64,000 bases of DNA from Ruegeria atlantica (GTDB lineage Bacteria > Pseudomonadota > Alphaproteobacteria > Rhodobacterales > Rhodobacteraceae): assembly GCF_001458195.1 (NCBI RefSeq), contig NZ_CYPU01000039.1, positions 620,093 through 684,092 of the forward strand. The letters are read 5' to 3'. Of the stretch, positions 8,398-17,735 are shown one piece after another; positions within the stretch are counted from its first letter, which is position 1, and every line of letters starts with the position of its first letter. Position numbers and translations under genes: made by a program. The notes beneath the pieces were generated by a model. That model was given only the letters and a program-made list of their open reading frames with translations. It was not told the origin of the DNA and did not search any database.

Positions 8398-9627
8398 CTA
8401 GTAGAAGGCCTGAAGTCCGGTCTGTGCTCGCCCCAAAATCAACGCATGAACGTCGTGCGTGCCCTCATAGGTGTTCACAGTTTCCAGATTGACCATGTGG
8501 CGGATAACCTGGAATTCCAGTGAGATGCCATTGCCACCGTGCATGTCGCGGGCCATCCGTGCGATGTCCAACGCTTTGCCGCAGTTGTTTCGCTTAACGA
8601 TCGAGATCATTTCAGGCGCTGCTTCGGCCTGATCCATCAAACGGCCTACGCGCAGGCTGGCTTGCAGGCCCAGGGCGATCTCGGTTTGCATATCAGCCAG
8701 TTTGCGTTGGAACAGTTGCGTCTGCGCCAGTGGCTTGTTGAACTGTTTGCGGTCCAGACCATACTGACGCGCACCGTGCCAGCAGCTTTCTGCGGCGCCC
8801 ATGACGCCCCAGCTGATCCCATAACGGGCGCGATTCAGACAGCCGAACGGCCCTTTCAGGCCCTGAACATGCGGCAGCAATGCGCCCTCGTCCACTTCGA
8901 CGCCATCCAGAACGATCTCACCCGTAATCGATGCCCGCAGGCTCATCTTGTTCTGAATTTTAGGCGCGCTCAAACCTTTGAGGCCCTTGTCCAGAACAAA
9001 GCCACGGATCTTGCCGTCATGCGCGTCGGACTTGGCCCACACCACAAAGACGTCTGCGATGGGTGAATTTGAGATCCACATCTTGCTGCCGGTCAGTCGA
9101 TAACCACCGTCGATCTTTTCCGCGCGGGTTTTCATGCCCGCCGGGTCCGAGCCGGCATCAGGTTCTGTCAGACCAAAGCAGCCGATCCATTCGCCGCTGG
9201 CCAGTTTCGGAAGGTACTTCCGGCGCTGTTCTTCGCTGCCATAGGCATAGATCGGGTACATCACCAATGAGCTTTGTACCGACATCATCGAGCGATAGCC
9301 AGAATCCACACGCTCAACCTCGCGCGCGACCAGGCCGTAGGACACATAACCGCCACCAAGACCGCCGTATTCTTCGGGGATCGTGGTGCCCAAAAGGCCC
9401 ATTTCACCCATTTCGCGGAAGATTTCCGGGTCCGTTTCCTCGTTCTGGAAAGCTTCCAGAACCCGTGGTTGCAGCTTTTCCTGACAATATGCCTGCGCAC
9501 TCGCGGCGATCATGCGCTCATCTTCTGTTAGCTGATCCGCCAGACGAAATGGATCGTCCCACGAGAACGCCCCCATGTCAGGTGCATCTTTGGCGCGCAA
9601 AGTCGGTTTGGTGTTCGGGGCGTTCAT
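8398..9627 (-). CDS. gcdH: Glutaryl-CoA dehydrogenase (acyl-CoA dehydrogenase family)
   Basis: This 409-residue FAD enzyme oxidises and decarboxylates glutaryl-CoA to crotonyl-CoA in lysine and tryptophan breakdown. The assignment rests on length, the [12 protein letters not shown] flavin-site block, the [13 protein letters not shown] segment typical of glutaryl-CoA dehydrogenases, and the C-terminal [10 protein letters not shown] block with catalytic Glu388. GGAGAA stands before the ATG. Other acyl-CoA dehydrogenases share the fold, but the closeness to GcdH is strong. No LysR-type gcdR regulator is adjacent. Confidence 0.9.
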   Translation of the reverse strand: MNAPNTKPTLRAKDAPDMGAFSWDDPFRLADQLTEDERMIAASAQAYCQEKLQPRVLEAFQNEETDPEIFREMGEMGLLGTTIPEEYGGLGGGYVSYGLVAREVERVDSGYRSMMSVQSSLVMYPIYAYGSEEQRRKYLPKLASGEWIGCFGLTEPDAGSDPAGMKTRAEKIDGGYRLTGSKMWISNSPIADVFVVWAKSDAHDGKIRGFVLDKGLKGLSAPKIQNKMSLRASITGEIVLDGVEVDEGALLPHVQGLKGPFGCLNRARYGISWGVMGAAESCWHGARQYGLDRKQFNKPLAQTQLFQRKLADMQTEIALGLQASLRVGRLMDQAEAAPEMISIVKRNNCGKALDIARMARDMHGGNGISLEFQVIRHMVNLETVNTYEGTHDVHALILGRAQTGLQAFY

Positions 9628-9725
9628 TTTGGTTCTCCGCTAGTCGGCTTTGTCGCAAATTACCCTGCCGTAACCGCAAATAACAGCTACAGTTTCGCAT
9701 CGAACCATGAGTAAACCGCATAGAA

Positions 9726-9742
9726 CAGGGCGATGCGCCCTG
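9726..9742 (-). terminator. Possible terminator of the pho-pst operon
   Basis: A perfect short palindrome (CAGGGCG-atg-CGCCCTG) lies just past the phoB stop codon. In the minus direction it is followed by TTCTATG, which is only a weak U-tract, so termination would be inefficient or Rho-assisted. Confidence 0.35.
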
Positions 9743-9752
9743 CCCCGTGTCT

Positions 9753-10442
9753 TTACCCCAAGGCGTACCCTGCGCCGCGGACCGTACGCACGGGATCTTC
9801 ACCGCCATGCTGCGTCAGCGCCTTGCGCAAGCGGCCGATGTGAACGTCTACCGTTCTGGTATCCACGTAGATATCGCGCCCCCAGACCCGGTCCAGCAAC
9901 TGTTCGCGGCTCCAGACACGACCCGGTTTTTCCATGAACGTGCTCAGCAGACGAAACTCGGTCGGGCCCAGTTTCAGCGGCTTGCTGTTGCGGCTGACCT
10001 TGTGTGTCTCGGAATCCAGAATGATATCCGCAAATTCAAGCTTGATACCGACCGTCGCCGGGCGAACACGGCGCAACTGTGTGCGCACGCGCGCCATAAG
10101 CTCGACAACCGAATACGGCTTGACCACATAGTCATCCGCCCCGGTTTCCAGACCACGCACCTTGTCGACCTCTTCCGACCGGGCTGAAAGCATGATGATG
10201 GGGATCGATCGTGTATCCGGGCGCGTTTTAAGGCGGCGGCACACTTCGATCCCGCTGAGGTTGGGCATCATCCAGTCCAAAACGATGATGTCCGGATTGT
10301 CTTCATCAACCAATAGCAACGCCTCGTCACCATTGGCCGCCTTGGATACACGAAACCCTTCTGCTTCGAGGTTGTAAGCCAGCACTTCACGCTGGGCCAG
10401 TTCATCCTCAACAACCAGTACCGTAGGCTGATCAGCGGACAT
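9753..10442 (-). CDS. phoB: Phosphate regulon response regulator PhoB
   Basis: This 229-residue OmpR-type regulator has a receiver domain with acidic residues Glu12 and Asp13, phospho-acceptor Asp56 (VLDWMMP) and Lys near 105, then a winged-helix DNA-binding domain at about 130-229. When phosphorylated by PhoR it should activate promoters carrying Pho boxes, including the one found before pstS at 16.0 kb. AGGAGG precedes the start. It is the last gene of the phosphate operon, 12 bases after phoU. Confidence 0.94.
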   Translation of the reverse strand: MSADQPTVLVVEDELAQREVLAYNLEAEGFRVSKAANGDEALLLVDEDNPDIIVLDWMMPNLSGIEVCRRLKTRPDTRSIPIIMLSARSEEVDKVRGLETGADDYVVKPYSVVELMARVRTQLRRVRPATVGIKLEFADIILDSETHKVSRNSKPLKLGPTEFRLLSTFMEKPGRVWSREQLLDRVWGRDIYVDTRTVDVHIGRLRKALTQHGGEDPVRTVRGAGYALG

Positions 10443-10454
10443 AATCGTTGCCTC

Positions 10455-11156
10455 CTAGGCGGTTTGCGAGGTGGTATCAGCTTTGGGACGTGCTTCCGAC
10501 GGCCGTTCCCCAGTCACCAGATAAACCACCTGTTCAGCGATGGCTGTAACGTGATCGCCCATACGTTCGATGTTCTTTGCGATGAAATGCAGGTGCATGC
10601 ACGACGAGATGTTGCGGGGATCTTCAGCCATGAAGGTCAGAAACTCGCGGAACAGGCCGTTATACATCTGGTCTACTTCTTCATCCCGCTGGATCACGTC
10701 AGCGGCCAATTCTGCGTCACGTTGAATATAAGCGTCCAACGCGTCGCGCAGCATCCGCTCAACCTCGCGCGCCATACGGCGCAGGGCCGCGGCACTGCCG
10801 TTGATCTCGCCGGCGTCGACAAGAACCGTGGTGCGTTTGGCAATGTTTTTGGAATAGTCGCCGATACGTTCCAAGTTTGCCGAGACTTTCAGAACCGACA
10901 GAACCAGACGCAGGTCGCTCGCTGTGGGTGCCCGCAGCGCGATCACTCGCGCGGTTTCTTCGTTGATCAGATCCTCAAGCGCATCAATGGCTTTGTCGCC
11001 CTGACGCACCTCTTGGGCCAATTCGACATCCCGGGTCTCGAGCGAGCGCGCAGCGTTCATGATCGCGGCCTCGACCAGACCACCCATCTTCATGATATGG
11101 GCCTGAACCGCTTCAAGGTCGCGGTCGAATGCGGATGCAATATGTTGTTCGGTCAT
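10455..11156 (-). CDS. phoU: Phosphate signalling regulator PhoU
   Basis: This 233-residue protein is made of two three-helix-bundle PhoU repeats and is all-alpha. PhoU links the PstSCAB transporter to PhoR and keeps the kinase off when phosphate is plentiful. Metal-binding E/DxxxD-type motifs recur in both halves (RIGDYSKNIAKR and RMGDHVTAIAE). The start at 11156 (MTEQHIASAF) matches the family; a TTG eight codons upstream is less likely. It lies between pstB and phoB. Confidence 0.93.
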   Translation of the reverse strand: MTEQHIASAFDRDLEAVQAHIMKMGGLVEAAIMNAARSLETRDVELAQEVRQGDKAIDALEDLINEETARVIALRAPTASDLRLVLSVLKVSANLERIGDYSKNIAKRTTVLVDAGEINGSAAALRRMAREVERMLRDALDAYIQRDAELAADVIQRDEEVDQMYNGLFREFLTFMAEDPRNISSCMHLHFIAKNIERMGDHVTAIAEQVVYLVTGERPSEARPKADTTSQTA

Positions 11157-11172
11157 GTTCAAATACCTGTCC

Positions 11173-11970
11173 TCAGCCAATACGGCCGGTGATGTAGCTT
11201 TCCGTGCGGGGATCTTCGGGGTTGGTAAAGATCTGGCCGGTCTCTCCGAATTCCACGAGGTTGCCCAAATGGAAGAACGCCGTCTTTTGGCTGACTCGCG
11301 CGGCCTGTTGCATCGAGTGGGTTACGATCACCACCGAATAGCGCGAGCGCAGTTCGTCAATCAGTTCCTCGACTTGCGCAGTGGCAATCGGATCAAGCGC
11401 CGAGCATGGCTCGTCCATCAGCAAAACCTCAGGCTCGGTTGCCACGGCACGGGCAATGCACAGGCGCTGTTGCTGACCACCGGACAGGCCGGTTCCGGGT
11501 GCGTCCAAGCGGTCTTTGACCTCATCCCAGATCGCAGCACGACGCAGAGATTTCTCAACGATATCATCCAGTTCCGATTTGCTCTTTGCAAGGCCATGGA
11601 TGCGTGGGCCATAGGCCACGTTGTCATAGATCGATTTGGGAAACGGGTTTGGTTTCTGAAACACCATTCCGACCTTGGCGCGCAGCTGCACAGGGTCGAC
11701 GCGCTTGTCGTAGATGTCTTCGCCGTCCAGCAGGATATCGCCCTCAACCCGGCAGATGTCGATAGTATCGTTCATCCGGTTGAGGCAGCGCAGAAAAGTG
11801 GACTTGCCGCAGCCCGATGGGCCGATAAAGGCCGTCACGGTCTTGTCCTCGATCTGGACGTCCACGTCTTTGATGGCGTGCGTGTCGCCGTAATAAACCT
11901 GAACGTTGTTGGCGGCGATCTTGATGGCTTTGGAGTCCACGGTTCTCTCCACTCGTGTCATATCATTCAT
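11173..11970 (-). CDS. pstB: Phosphate ABC transporter ATPase PstB
   Basis: This ATPase of about 265 residues powers the PstSCAB phosphate importer. It has Walker [10 protein letters not shown] at about 50-58, the signature LSGGQQQR, Walker [13 protein letters not shown] and the H-loop histidine in [10 protein letters not shown]. An ATG directly after the pstA stop (TAAATG) would add four codons; the second ATG, with GGGGGC six bases upstream, is preferred. It is tightly packed with pstA and phoU. Confidence 0.95.
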   Translation of the reverse strand: MNDMTRVERTVDSKAIKIAANNVQVYYGDTHAIKDVDVQIEDKTVTAFIGPSGCGKSTFLRCLNRMNDTIDICRVEGDILLDGEDIYDKRVDPVQLRAKVGMVFQKPNPFPKSIYDNVAYGPRIHGLAKSKSELDDIVEKSLRRAAIWDEVKDRLDAPGTGLSGGQQQRLCIARAVATEPEVLLMDEPCSALDPIATAQVEELIDELRSRYSVVIVTHSMQQAARVSQKTAFFHLGNLVEFGETGQIFTNPEDPRTESYITGRIG

Positions 11971-11982
11971 AATAGCCCCCAT

Positions 11983-13344
11983 TTACCAGCGGCGTTCAAA
12001 GCGGCGGCGCAGAAGTACCGCAATGGTGTTCATTGTAACGAGGAAGATCAACAGGATGATGATCCCCCCCCATGCGCGTTCGTAAAAGGCCGGGTCGGCG
12101 CGTTTGGACCATTCATAGATCTGCGCTGGCATGGCCGAGTTTGGTGACAGGAAGCCCGCGACAATGCCATCGGGCGGGTTCGAGGCGATAAAGCCCACCA
12201 TCCCGATCAGCAGCAGCGGCGCGGTTTCCCCAAGCGCCTGCGCAAGGCCAATGATAGTGCCGGTCAAAATACCGGGAGCGGCCAGCGGCAGGACATGGTG
12301 GAACACCGCCTGCATTTTCGAGGCCCCTACCCCCAGCGCCGCATCTCGGATCGACGGCGGAACCGCCTTGAGCGACGCACGGGTCGAGATAATGATCGTC
12401 GGCAAGGTCATGAGCGTCAACACCAGACCACCGACCAGCGGCGCGGACGTCGGCAGGTGCATATAGTTGATGAATACGGCCAGACCCAGAATACCGAACA
12501 CGATGGACGGCACAGCGGCCAGGTTCGAGATGTTGACCTCGATGATATCTGTCAGCCGGTTCTGGGGTGCGAATTCTTCTAGGTAGATCGAAGCCGCCAC
12601 ACCGATGGGCAAGGCCAGCGCCAGGACGACCAACATCATGAACAATGAACCCAGCATAGAGACACCGATCCCAGCCGCTTCGGGCCGCTGGTCCGACGCA
12701 TCTGCACCGAAAATGAAATCCGGGTTGAAGGCTTTGTACAGCACACCTGCATCGCGCAGTTGATCCACGAAATCCAACTGTTCGACCGAGATACTCTTGT
12801 CGTTGGCAATCGACTCGCGGGTCACACGGCCTTTCATGTAGCCATCGACACGGCTGTTGACCAAAAAGCGGAAGCTGACCGTTTTGCCGATCTCATCAGG
12901 GTTGGCGATCACATAGTTTCGCAACTCGGCCTGCGCCGCCTTGGACAGGATCTTGCCCATCTCCTTGGGTTTCAGGTCTGTTTGGATGCCCAGCTTTTCG
13001 ACTTCGCTTTCCAGCGCAGACGCGATCAGAGGGGCATAACCAAAGGTCGAAACCTTCTTGATATCCTCGATGTTCCGGTTGCCCTTCTTGTCAAGCTTGT
13101 CGGCCTTCAATTCGACATTCAGTGCAAGAAAGCTTTGCTGAAACGCACCGGTGCCAGCGGTGACAATATTGGTCACCAGCACAATCAGCATCAGCAATCC
13201 GATCCCAATGGCGGCAATGCCATACATTTTGAACCGGCTTTCAGCTGCGTTGCGCCGCTTGGTGCGCGCGTCCTTTTCGAACAGCGAGCCGCCCTTGGGC
13301 TTCGTGGTCGGAGCAGCGTCAGGCATTTGGGAAATATCGGTCAT
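11983..13344 (-). CDS. pstA: Phosphate ABC transporter permease PstA (long form)
   Basis: This inner-membrane permease has 453 residues, against about 296 in E. coli. A charged cytoplasmic N terminus and one membrane segment (about 40-65) are followed by about 150 polar residues that are probably periplasmic, then the normal transmembrane domain with the permease loop (SIRDAALGVGASKMQAV) that contacts PstB. The extra domain is shared by other alphaproteobacterial PstA proteins as far as I know. Its start overlaps the pstC stop by four bases, and GGGAGC precedes it. Confidence 0.92.
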   Translation of the reverse strand: MTDISQMPDAAPTTKPKGGSLFEKDARTKRRNAAESRFKMYGIAAIGIGLLMLIVLVTNIVTAGTGAFQQSFLALNVELKADKLDKKGNRNIEDIKKVSTFGYAPLIASALESEVEKLGIQTDLKPKEMGKILSKAAQAELRNYVIANPDEIGKTVSFRFLVNSRVDGYMKGRVTRESIANDKSISVEQLDFVDQLRDAGVLYKAFNPDFIFGADASDQRPEAAGIGVSMLGSLFMMLVVLALALPIGVAASIYLEEFAPQNRLTDIIEVNISNLAAVPSIVFGILGLAVFINYMHLPTSAPLVGGLVLTLMTLPTIIISTRASLKAVPPSIRDAALGVGASKMQAVFHHVLPLAAPGILTGTIIGLAQALGETAPLLLIGMVGFIASNPPDGIVAGFLSPNSAMPAQIYEWSKRADPAFYERAWGGIIILLIFLVTMNTIAVLLRRRFERRW

Positions 13345-14813
13345 TCGTACTGCTCCCGGTATTTGCGTACGATGTAGAGGGCAAAGATGTTCAGCCCCAG
13401 CGTGATGATGAACAGGGTCAGACCCAGAGCAAAAGCCACCAGCGTTTCGGGGCTGGCAAAATCGGTATCGCCTGTCAGCTGGCTGACAATTCGCGTGGTG
13501 ATGGTTGTCATCGCCTCGAACGGGTTGCCCGAGAATTTGGCGATTGCGCCCGCGGCCATAACAACGATCATCGTTTCACCAATGGCGCGGCTTGCGGCCA
13601 GAAGGATCGCGCCGACAATACCGGGCAGCGCGGCCGGTAGGATCACGTTGCGCACAGTTTCCGAATGCGTGGCGCCTAAGCCAAGCGAGCCATCCCGCAT
13701 GGATTGAGGCACCGCGTTGATAATGTCGTCCGACAGTGACGAGACAAACGGGATCAGCATAATCCCCATAACCAACCCAGCGGTCAGGACCGCGTTTGAG
13801 CTGGCCATCCAACCCACACCCAGCGCGCCGCCATCGCCGAACATCGACACCAGCGCCGGACCCACAGTCAGCAGCGCAAACAGACCGTAAACGATGGTCG
13901 GAATACCGGCGAGGATTTCCAGCAGTGGCTTGGCGACAGATCGCGTGACGCCCGAGGCATATTCAGACAGATAGATCGCGGCGAACAGCCCAATCGGGAC
14001 CGCCACAAGCAGCGCGATCACAGAGATGTACAGCGTGCCCCAGAGCAGCGGTAGGATCGACAGCTCACTGCCTCCGCGGAAGTTCGGGGCCCACGTGCTG
14101 CCGAAGAAGAAGTCCTTCCACGAATGCAGCTGGAAGAAGTTCATTGTCTCAAACAGCATCGACAGAACAATGCCTATGGTTGTCAGGATCGCGATTGACG
14201 CGGCCAGCAAAAGAAGGGCCAGAACCCCCTGCTCTACCACGTTGCGGGCCCGAAACTCCTTGTGCGTGCGCAAATAGGCAAATGCCGCTCCGAGCAGAGC
14301 CAACGCCAGGACCACGACCTGCATCGCAACTGTCCCTGTGGACGTCATGCTGCGGAACTTCTGTGCCGCGACCAGAATGGGCTGTGTGATGTCCTGAGTC
14401 AGAACCTGGCCTGCGTCTTTCAGCGTTTTCGTCAGCGCTTCGATATCCGCATTGCCGTTCTGGGCTTGAGTTTCGGTCATCGCACCGCTGGCGACAGCGC
14501 CGTCCAGGCCGTAGGCGACGCGGCGCACTTCACTCATGATCAGGCCACGCTCCGACCCTTCGGGCACTGCCTGATCAGGAATGAGGCTGGATACCGTGCT
14601 GTTTACGATCATCGGCTGGGCAAGAAGCCAGACGATCAGCACGCCAACTGCGGGAACCAGAGCCGTCAGCGCAACGTTGTAACCGTAGTAAGACGGTAAA
14701 GAATGCAAATCGCGGACGTTTCCACCCGCACTTGCCAAAGCGCGGGACCGACCCGCAAAAAATCCGATCACTGCCAGCGCAAGCAGGATAAGCAACAGCC
14801 AGGATAACGCCAT
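13341..14813 (-). CDS. pstC: Phosphate ABC transporter permease PstC (long form)
   Basis: This 490-residue inner-membrane permease partners PstA. E. coli PstC has about 319 residues; here there are two extra N-terminal membrane segments (about 1-20 and 45-70) around a polar stretch of roughly 100 residues. The C-terminal part carries the conserved core (AIYLSEYASG, LAGIPTIVYGLFAL, SMRDGSLGLGATHSETV). CGGAG stands five bases from the ATG. It is separated from pstS by a terminator-like hairpin, so its level may be set below that of pstS. Confidence 0.92.
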   Translation of the reverse strand: MALSWLLLILLALAVIGFFAGRSRALASAGGNVRDLHSLPSYYGYNVALTALVPAVGVLIVWLLAQPMIVNSTVSSLIPDQAVPEGSERGLIMSEVRRVAYGLDGAVASGAMTETQAQNGNADIEALTKTLKDAGQVLTQDITQPILVAAQKFRSMTSTGTVAMQVVVLALALLGAAFAYLRTHKEFRARNVVEQGVLALLLLAASIAILTTIGIVLSMLFETMNFFQLHSWKDFFFGSTWAPNFRGGSELSILPLLWGTLYISVIALLVAVPIGLFAAIYLSEYASGVTRSVAKPLLEILAGIPTIVYGLFALLTVGPALVSMFGDGGALGVGWMASSNAVLTAGLVMGIMLIPFVSSLSDDIINAVPQSMRDGSLGLGATHSETVRNVILPAALPGIVGAILLAASRAIGETMIVVMAAGAIAKFSGNPFEAMTTITTRIVSQLTGDTDFASPETLVAFALGLTLFIITLGLNIFALYIVRKYREQYE

Positions 14814-14850
14814 GAGAACTCCGTGGGGATGGCAGAGATGGAGTCAAAAA

Positions 14851-14880
14851 GAACCGGGGCGCGAAAAATCGCCCCGGTTC
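14851..14880 (-). terminator. Hairpin between pstS and pstC (attenuator or partial terminator)
   Basis: An 11-bp perfect stem (GAACCGGGGCG with CGCCCCGGTTC) is followed on the minus strand by TTTTTGACTC. It has the form of an intrinsic terminator placed after the first gene of the operon. Read-through would allow high PstS with lower levels of the membrane parts. Confidence 0.75.
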
Positions 14881-14895
14881 CGTTCGTATGTGTGA

Positions 14896-15936
14896 TTAGG
14901 AACCGCCGCCCAGAACGGTTTCGTTGGCAACAGCTTCCTGTACCTTGACCAGCTCAGGATCGGATACCAGGCCGTATTCTGCCAGCGGGCCGTCGGGACC
15001 TGCGATCTCGTCAGCGACGAAGAACTCAGCGTATTCTTTCAGGCCGGGGATCACGCCGATATGGGCTTTCTTCACGTAGAAGAACAGCGGGCGCGAAACC
15101 GGGTATTCGCCGGTTGCGATCGACTCAGTCGAAGGAACAATGTCGGACATGGTTGCGACTTGCAGCTTGTCCGTGTTGTTCTCGTAGAACGCCAGACCAA
15201 AGACGCCGATGCCGTCTTTGTTGCTGTCGATACGGGCCAGAGTTTCGGTGTAGTCACCGTCGATGTCGACCGAAACGCCATCGGTGCGGATGGCGATGCA
15301 CTGCTTTTCAGCTGCTTTCTTGTCGTCGCCGGCAGCTGCCTTGAACACTTCGAAATCGCCGAGGTGCTCACAACCTGCCAGGATCACCTTGTCTTCAAAC
15401 ACTTCACGTGTGCCGTGCTTGGTGCCTGGAATGAAGGTTGCGATCGGTTGCGCCGGGAAATCCGGGTTCACGTCGGCCCAGGTTTTATTCGGGTTGTCGA
15501 CAACTTCACCGTCTACAACGATTTTCGCGGCCAGCGCTTTGTACCAGTCTTCCGGCGTGAACTCGAACGAGTTGCCGTTGATGTCGGATGCGAAAACGAT
15601 GCCGTCATAACCGATCTGAACTTCGATGATGTCGGTCACGCCGTTTTCGGCACAGGCTTTGATTTCTTTTTCACGGATCGCGCGCGAGGCGTTTGCAACG
15701 TCGATGGTGTTTTCGCCAACACCTTCACAGAAACGCTTCAGGCCCGCCGAGGAACCACCCGATTCAACAACTGGCGTCGGGAAGTCAAAGTTTTCACCGA
15801 AGGCTTCAGCCACGATCGAGGCATAAGGCAGAACGGTCGACGACCCTGCAACCTGAACCTGATCACGAGCGGCGGCCGTGGTGGCCGATACAGCAGCGAT
15901 GGTGAGAGCCGAAGCCGACAGTTTAACAAAGGACAT
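14896..15936 (-). CDS. pstS: Periplasmic phosphate-binding protein PstS
   Basis: This 346-residue protein binds inorganic phosphate in the periplasm and delivers it to PstC/PstA. A signal peptide ends near residue 23 (TTAAA-RDQ). The mature N terminus has the PstS signature VAGSSTVLPYA, and the phosphate-binding ESGGSSAGLKRFCEG and NASRAI segments follow. AAGGAG precedes the start. It is the first gene of the pst operon, about 80 bases downstream of a triple Pho box, and is followed by a hairpin before pstC. Confidence 0.95.
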   Translation of the reverse strand: MSFVKLSASALTIAAVSATTAAARDQVQVAGSSTVLPYASIVAEAFGENFDFPTPVVESGGSSAGLKRFCEGVGENTIDVANASRAIREKEIKACAENGVTDIIEVQIGYDGIVFASDINGNSFEFTPEDWYKALAAKIVVDGEVVDNPNKTWADVNPDFPAQPIATFIPGTKHGTREVFEDKVILAGCEHLGDFEVFKAAAGDDKKAAEKQCIAIRTDGVSVDIDGDYTETLARIDSNKDGIGVFGLAFYENNTDKLQVATMSDIVPSTESIATGEYPVSRPLFFYVKKAHIGVIPGLKEYAEFFVADEIAGPDGPLAEYGLVSDPELVKVQEAVANETVLGGGS

Positions 15937-16016
15937 TACAGTCTCCTTGAGAAAGGTAAATTCTGATCACCCCCATGATGATCTTGGGGCGAACCCCTAA
16001 GAGGCGTCGGTAAGCC

Positions 16017-16049
16017 TTTTGTGACAAGTTCGTAACGGTTTTATGACAC
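16017..16049 (-). promoter_or_regulatory. Pho box: three tandem 11-bp repeats upstream of pstS
   Basis: Read on the minus strand the region gives three contiguous 11-mers: GTGTCATAAAA, CCGTTACGAAC and TTGTCACAAAA. The known PhoB half-site is CTGTCAT followed by an A/T-rich four bases, repeated every 11 bp. The outer two units fit well and the middle one is weaker. The site is 81 bases upstream of pstS, facing it. Confidence 0.8.
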
Positions 16050-16132
16050 GTAACGATTTTCTTACGTTTTCTTAACTTGACCCCGCGGAACACCGTTCGC
16101 GTTCGAAATGGACCCGCGCTGGAAGTCCGAGA

Positions 16133-17179
16133 TCAGCGTGGCAAAATCACTGTAAATACAGAACCTTTGCCCAAGGTGCTTTCGACACGCAACCGGCCCC
16201 TATGGCGGTTGACGATGTGCTTTACAATCGCCAGACCCAACCCTGTACCGCCCAATTCGCGGGACCTGTGACTATCGGCGCGATAGAATCGCTCGGTCAG
16301 GCGCGGCAGATGTACGGCATCAATGCCTGGGCCTTTGTCTGCGATCTGTACCCGAACCGCAGGACCGCGCATGGCGGTGTCGCGGTCGGATGCCTGAATG
16401 CGCACATCAACACTACCGCCACTCCCACCATATTTGATGGCGTTCTCAACGAGGTTCGTAAACACTTGGCGCAGTTGGTCGCTGTCTCCGGTCACCGAGA
16501 TAGGTCCCGAAGACGTATCCAGTGTCAGGTCCACATTTGCAGCCTCGGCCAGGGGACGAAGCGTTGTAAGCGTTGATTGCAACAAACCCGTCAGATCTAG
16601 CTGCTCTTTGGGGCGAACCCGCTCTTCGCTCTCGACCCGGTTCAGGGATAGCAGATCCCCGACCAACCGGTTCATCCGATTGGCTTCGTCGGTCATGATC
16701 TGCAGAAACCGTTCACGGGCGGCTGCATCGTCTCGCGCTGGACCGCGCAATGTTTCTATAAAGCCCATCAGAGCAGTCAGAGGCGTGCGCAATTCGTGGC
16801 TGACATTTGCCACGAAGTCACGTCTCATTTGTCCGGCCTGTTCCAGATGCGTGACGTCCTGGAAAACGACCATCACGGCCCCGCCCTCCACCGCGCCCAC
16901 ACCATTCATGTAACGGCATTGCACTTCGAAAGTGGTGTCCTGGGCACCATCATTGGACAAATGGCGCGTTTTGGACGAGCCCTTGCTGCGCAGGCTCTGC
17001 TCTATCGCGTCGATAACTTGTGGCTGCCGAAGGATCGTTGCGAAATGACGGCCTTCGATGTTCTGACCCAGCATAGTTCTGGCTTCGGTGTTGGCCGCTA
17101 TGATGCGCTCGGTCTGATCAACCATAAGCGTGGGCATCGGAATGGCTGACACAATTTCAGCAAGCAGGTCGTTTGGCAT
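16133..17179 (-). CDS. phoR: Phosphate regulon sensor histidine kinase PhoR (soluble form)
   Basis: The protein has 348 residues: a PAS domain at about 5-105, a HisKA dimerisation domain with phospho-acceptor His128 (FVANVSHELRTPL) and an HATPase domain with N (LVENAIKYG), G1 (DKGPGID) and G2 (GGTGLGLAI) boxes. Position beside pstS identifies it as PhoR, the kinase for PhoB. No transmembrane segment is visible, whereas E. coli PhoR is membrane-anchored. A TTG start ten codons earlier is possible; ATG 17179 has a better leader. It is upstream of pstS on the same strand, but the Pho box lies between them, so pstS has its own promoter. Confidence 0.88.
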   Translation of the reverse strand: MPNDLLAEIVSAIPMPTLMVDQTERIIAANTEARTMLGQNIEGRHFATILRQPQVIDAIEQSLRSKGSSKTRHLSNDGAQDTTFEVQCRYMNGVGAVEGGAVMVVFQDVTHLEQAGQMRRDFVANVSHELRTPLTALMGFIETLRGPARDDAAARERFLQIMTDEANRMNRLVGDLLSLNRVESEERVRPKEQLDLTGLLQSTLTTLRPLAEAANVDLTLDTSSGPISVTGDSDQLRQVFTNLVENAIKYGGSGGSVDVRIQASDRDTAMRGPAVRVQIADKGPGIDAVHLPRLTERFYRADSHRSRELGGTGLGLAIVKHIVNRHRGRLRVESTLGKGSVFTVILPR

Positions 17180-17210
17180 TTCCGTCACTCTTGATGCGTT
17201 TGGAATCAAC

Positions 17211-17735
17211 CTAGGACACAGGTTTCAAAGTTTTGCGAAACGCGCGCATATTCTGCTGATAATGCAGCGCACTGAAGGTGATTTTTTGCGCTGCCGCCGC
17301 ATCCAGTTCCCGCACAACTTTGCCCGGTGACCCCATGACCAGAGAGTTATCGGGTATTTCCTTGCCTTCCGTAATCAGGGCGCCGGCACCGATCAGGCAG
17401 TTTTTCCCGATCTTAGCCCCATTCAGGACAATCGCCCCCATCCCGATCAGCGTGTTTTCCCCGATCGTGCAGCCATGCAGCATGACCTTGTGTCCGATGG
17501 TGCAATTCTTACCAATGGTCAGCGGATACCCGGCGTCGATATGCATGACGCAGTTTTCCTGGACGTTGCTGCCCTCGCCCACGCGGATCTCTTCGTGGTC
17601 GGCGCGGATGGTGCAGCCGAACCAGACCGAGGCACCCTGCTCCAGAACGACTTTCCCAATCAGGTTGGCATCCGGCGCAACCCATGTGTCTTCATGGATT
17701 TGCGGCACGTGGTCACCCAAAGCGTAAATGGTCAT
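17211..17735 (-). CDS. Gamma carbonic anhydrase family protein
   Basis: This 174-residue left-handed beta-helix protein has hexapeptide repeats (for example [15 protein letters not shown] and [13 protein letters not shown]). The three zinc-ligand histidines of gamma carbonic anhydrases are present, in MHIDAG and in GHKVMLHG. Similar proteins (YrdA, PaaY, CaiE) include real carbonic anhydrases and thioesterases, so the activity is not certain. Its start overlaps the gmk stop by four bases, and it lies 31 bases upstream of phoR. Confidence 0.86.
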   Translation of the reverse strand: MTIYALGDHVPQIHEDTWVAPDANLIGKVVLEQGASVWFGCTIRADHEEIRVGEGSNVQENCVMHIDAGYPLTIGKNCTIGHKVMLHGCTIGENTLIGMGAIVLNGAKIGKNCLIGAGALITEGKEIPDNSLVMGSPGKVVRELDAAAAQKITFSALHYQQNMRAFRKTLKPVS

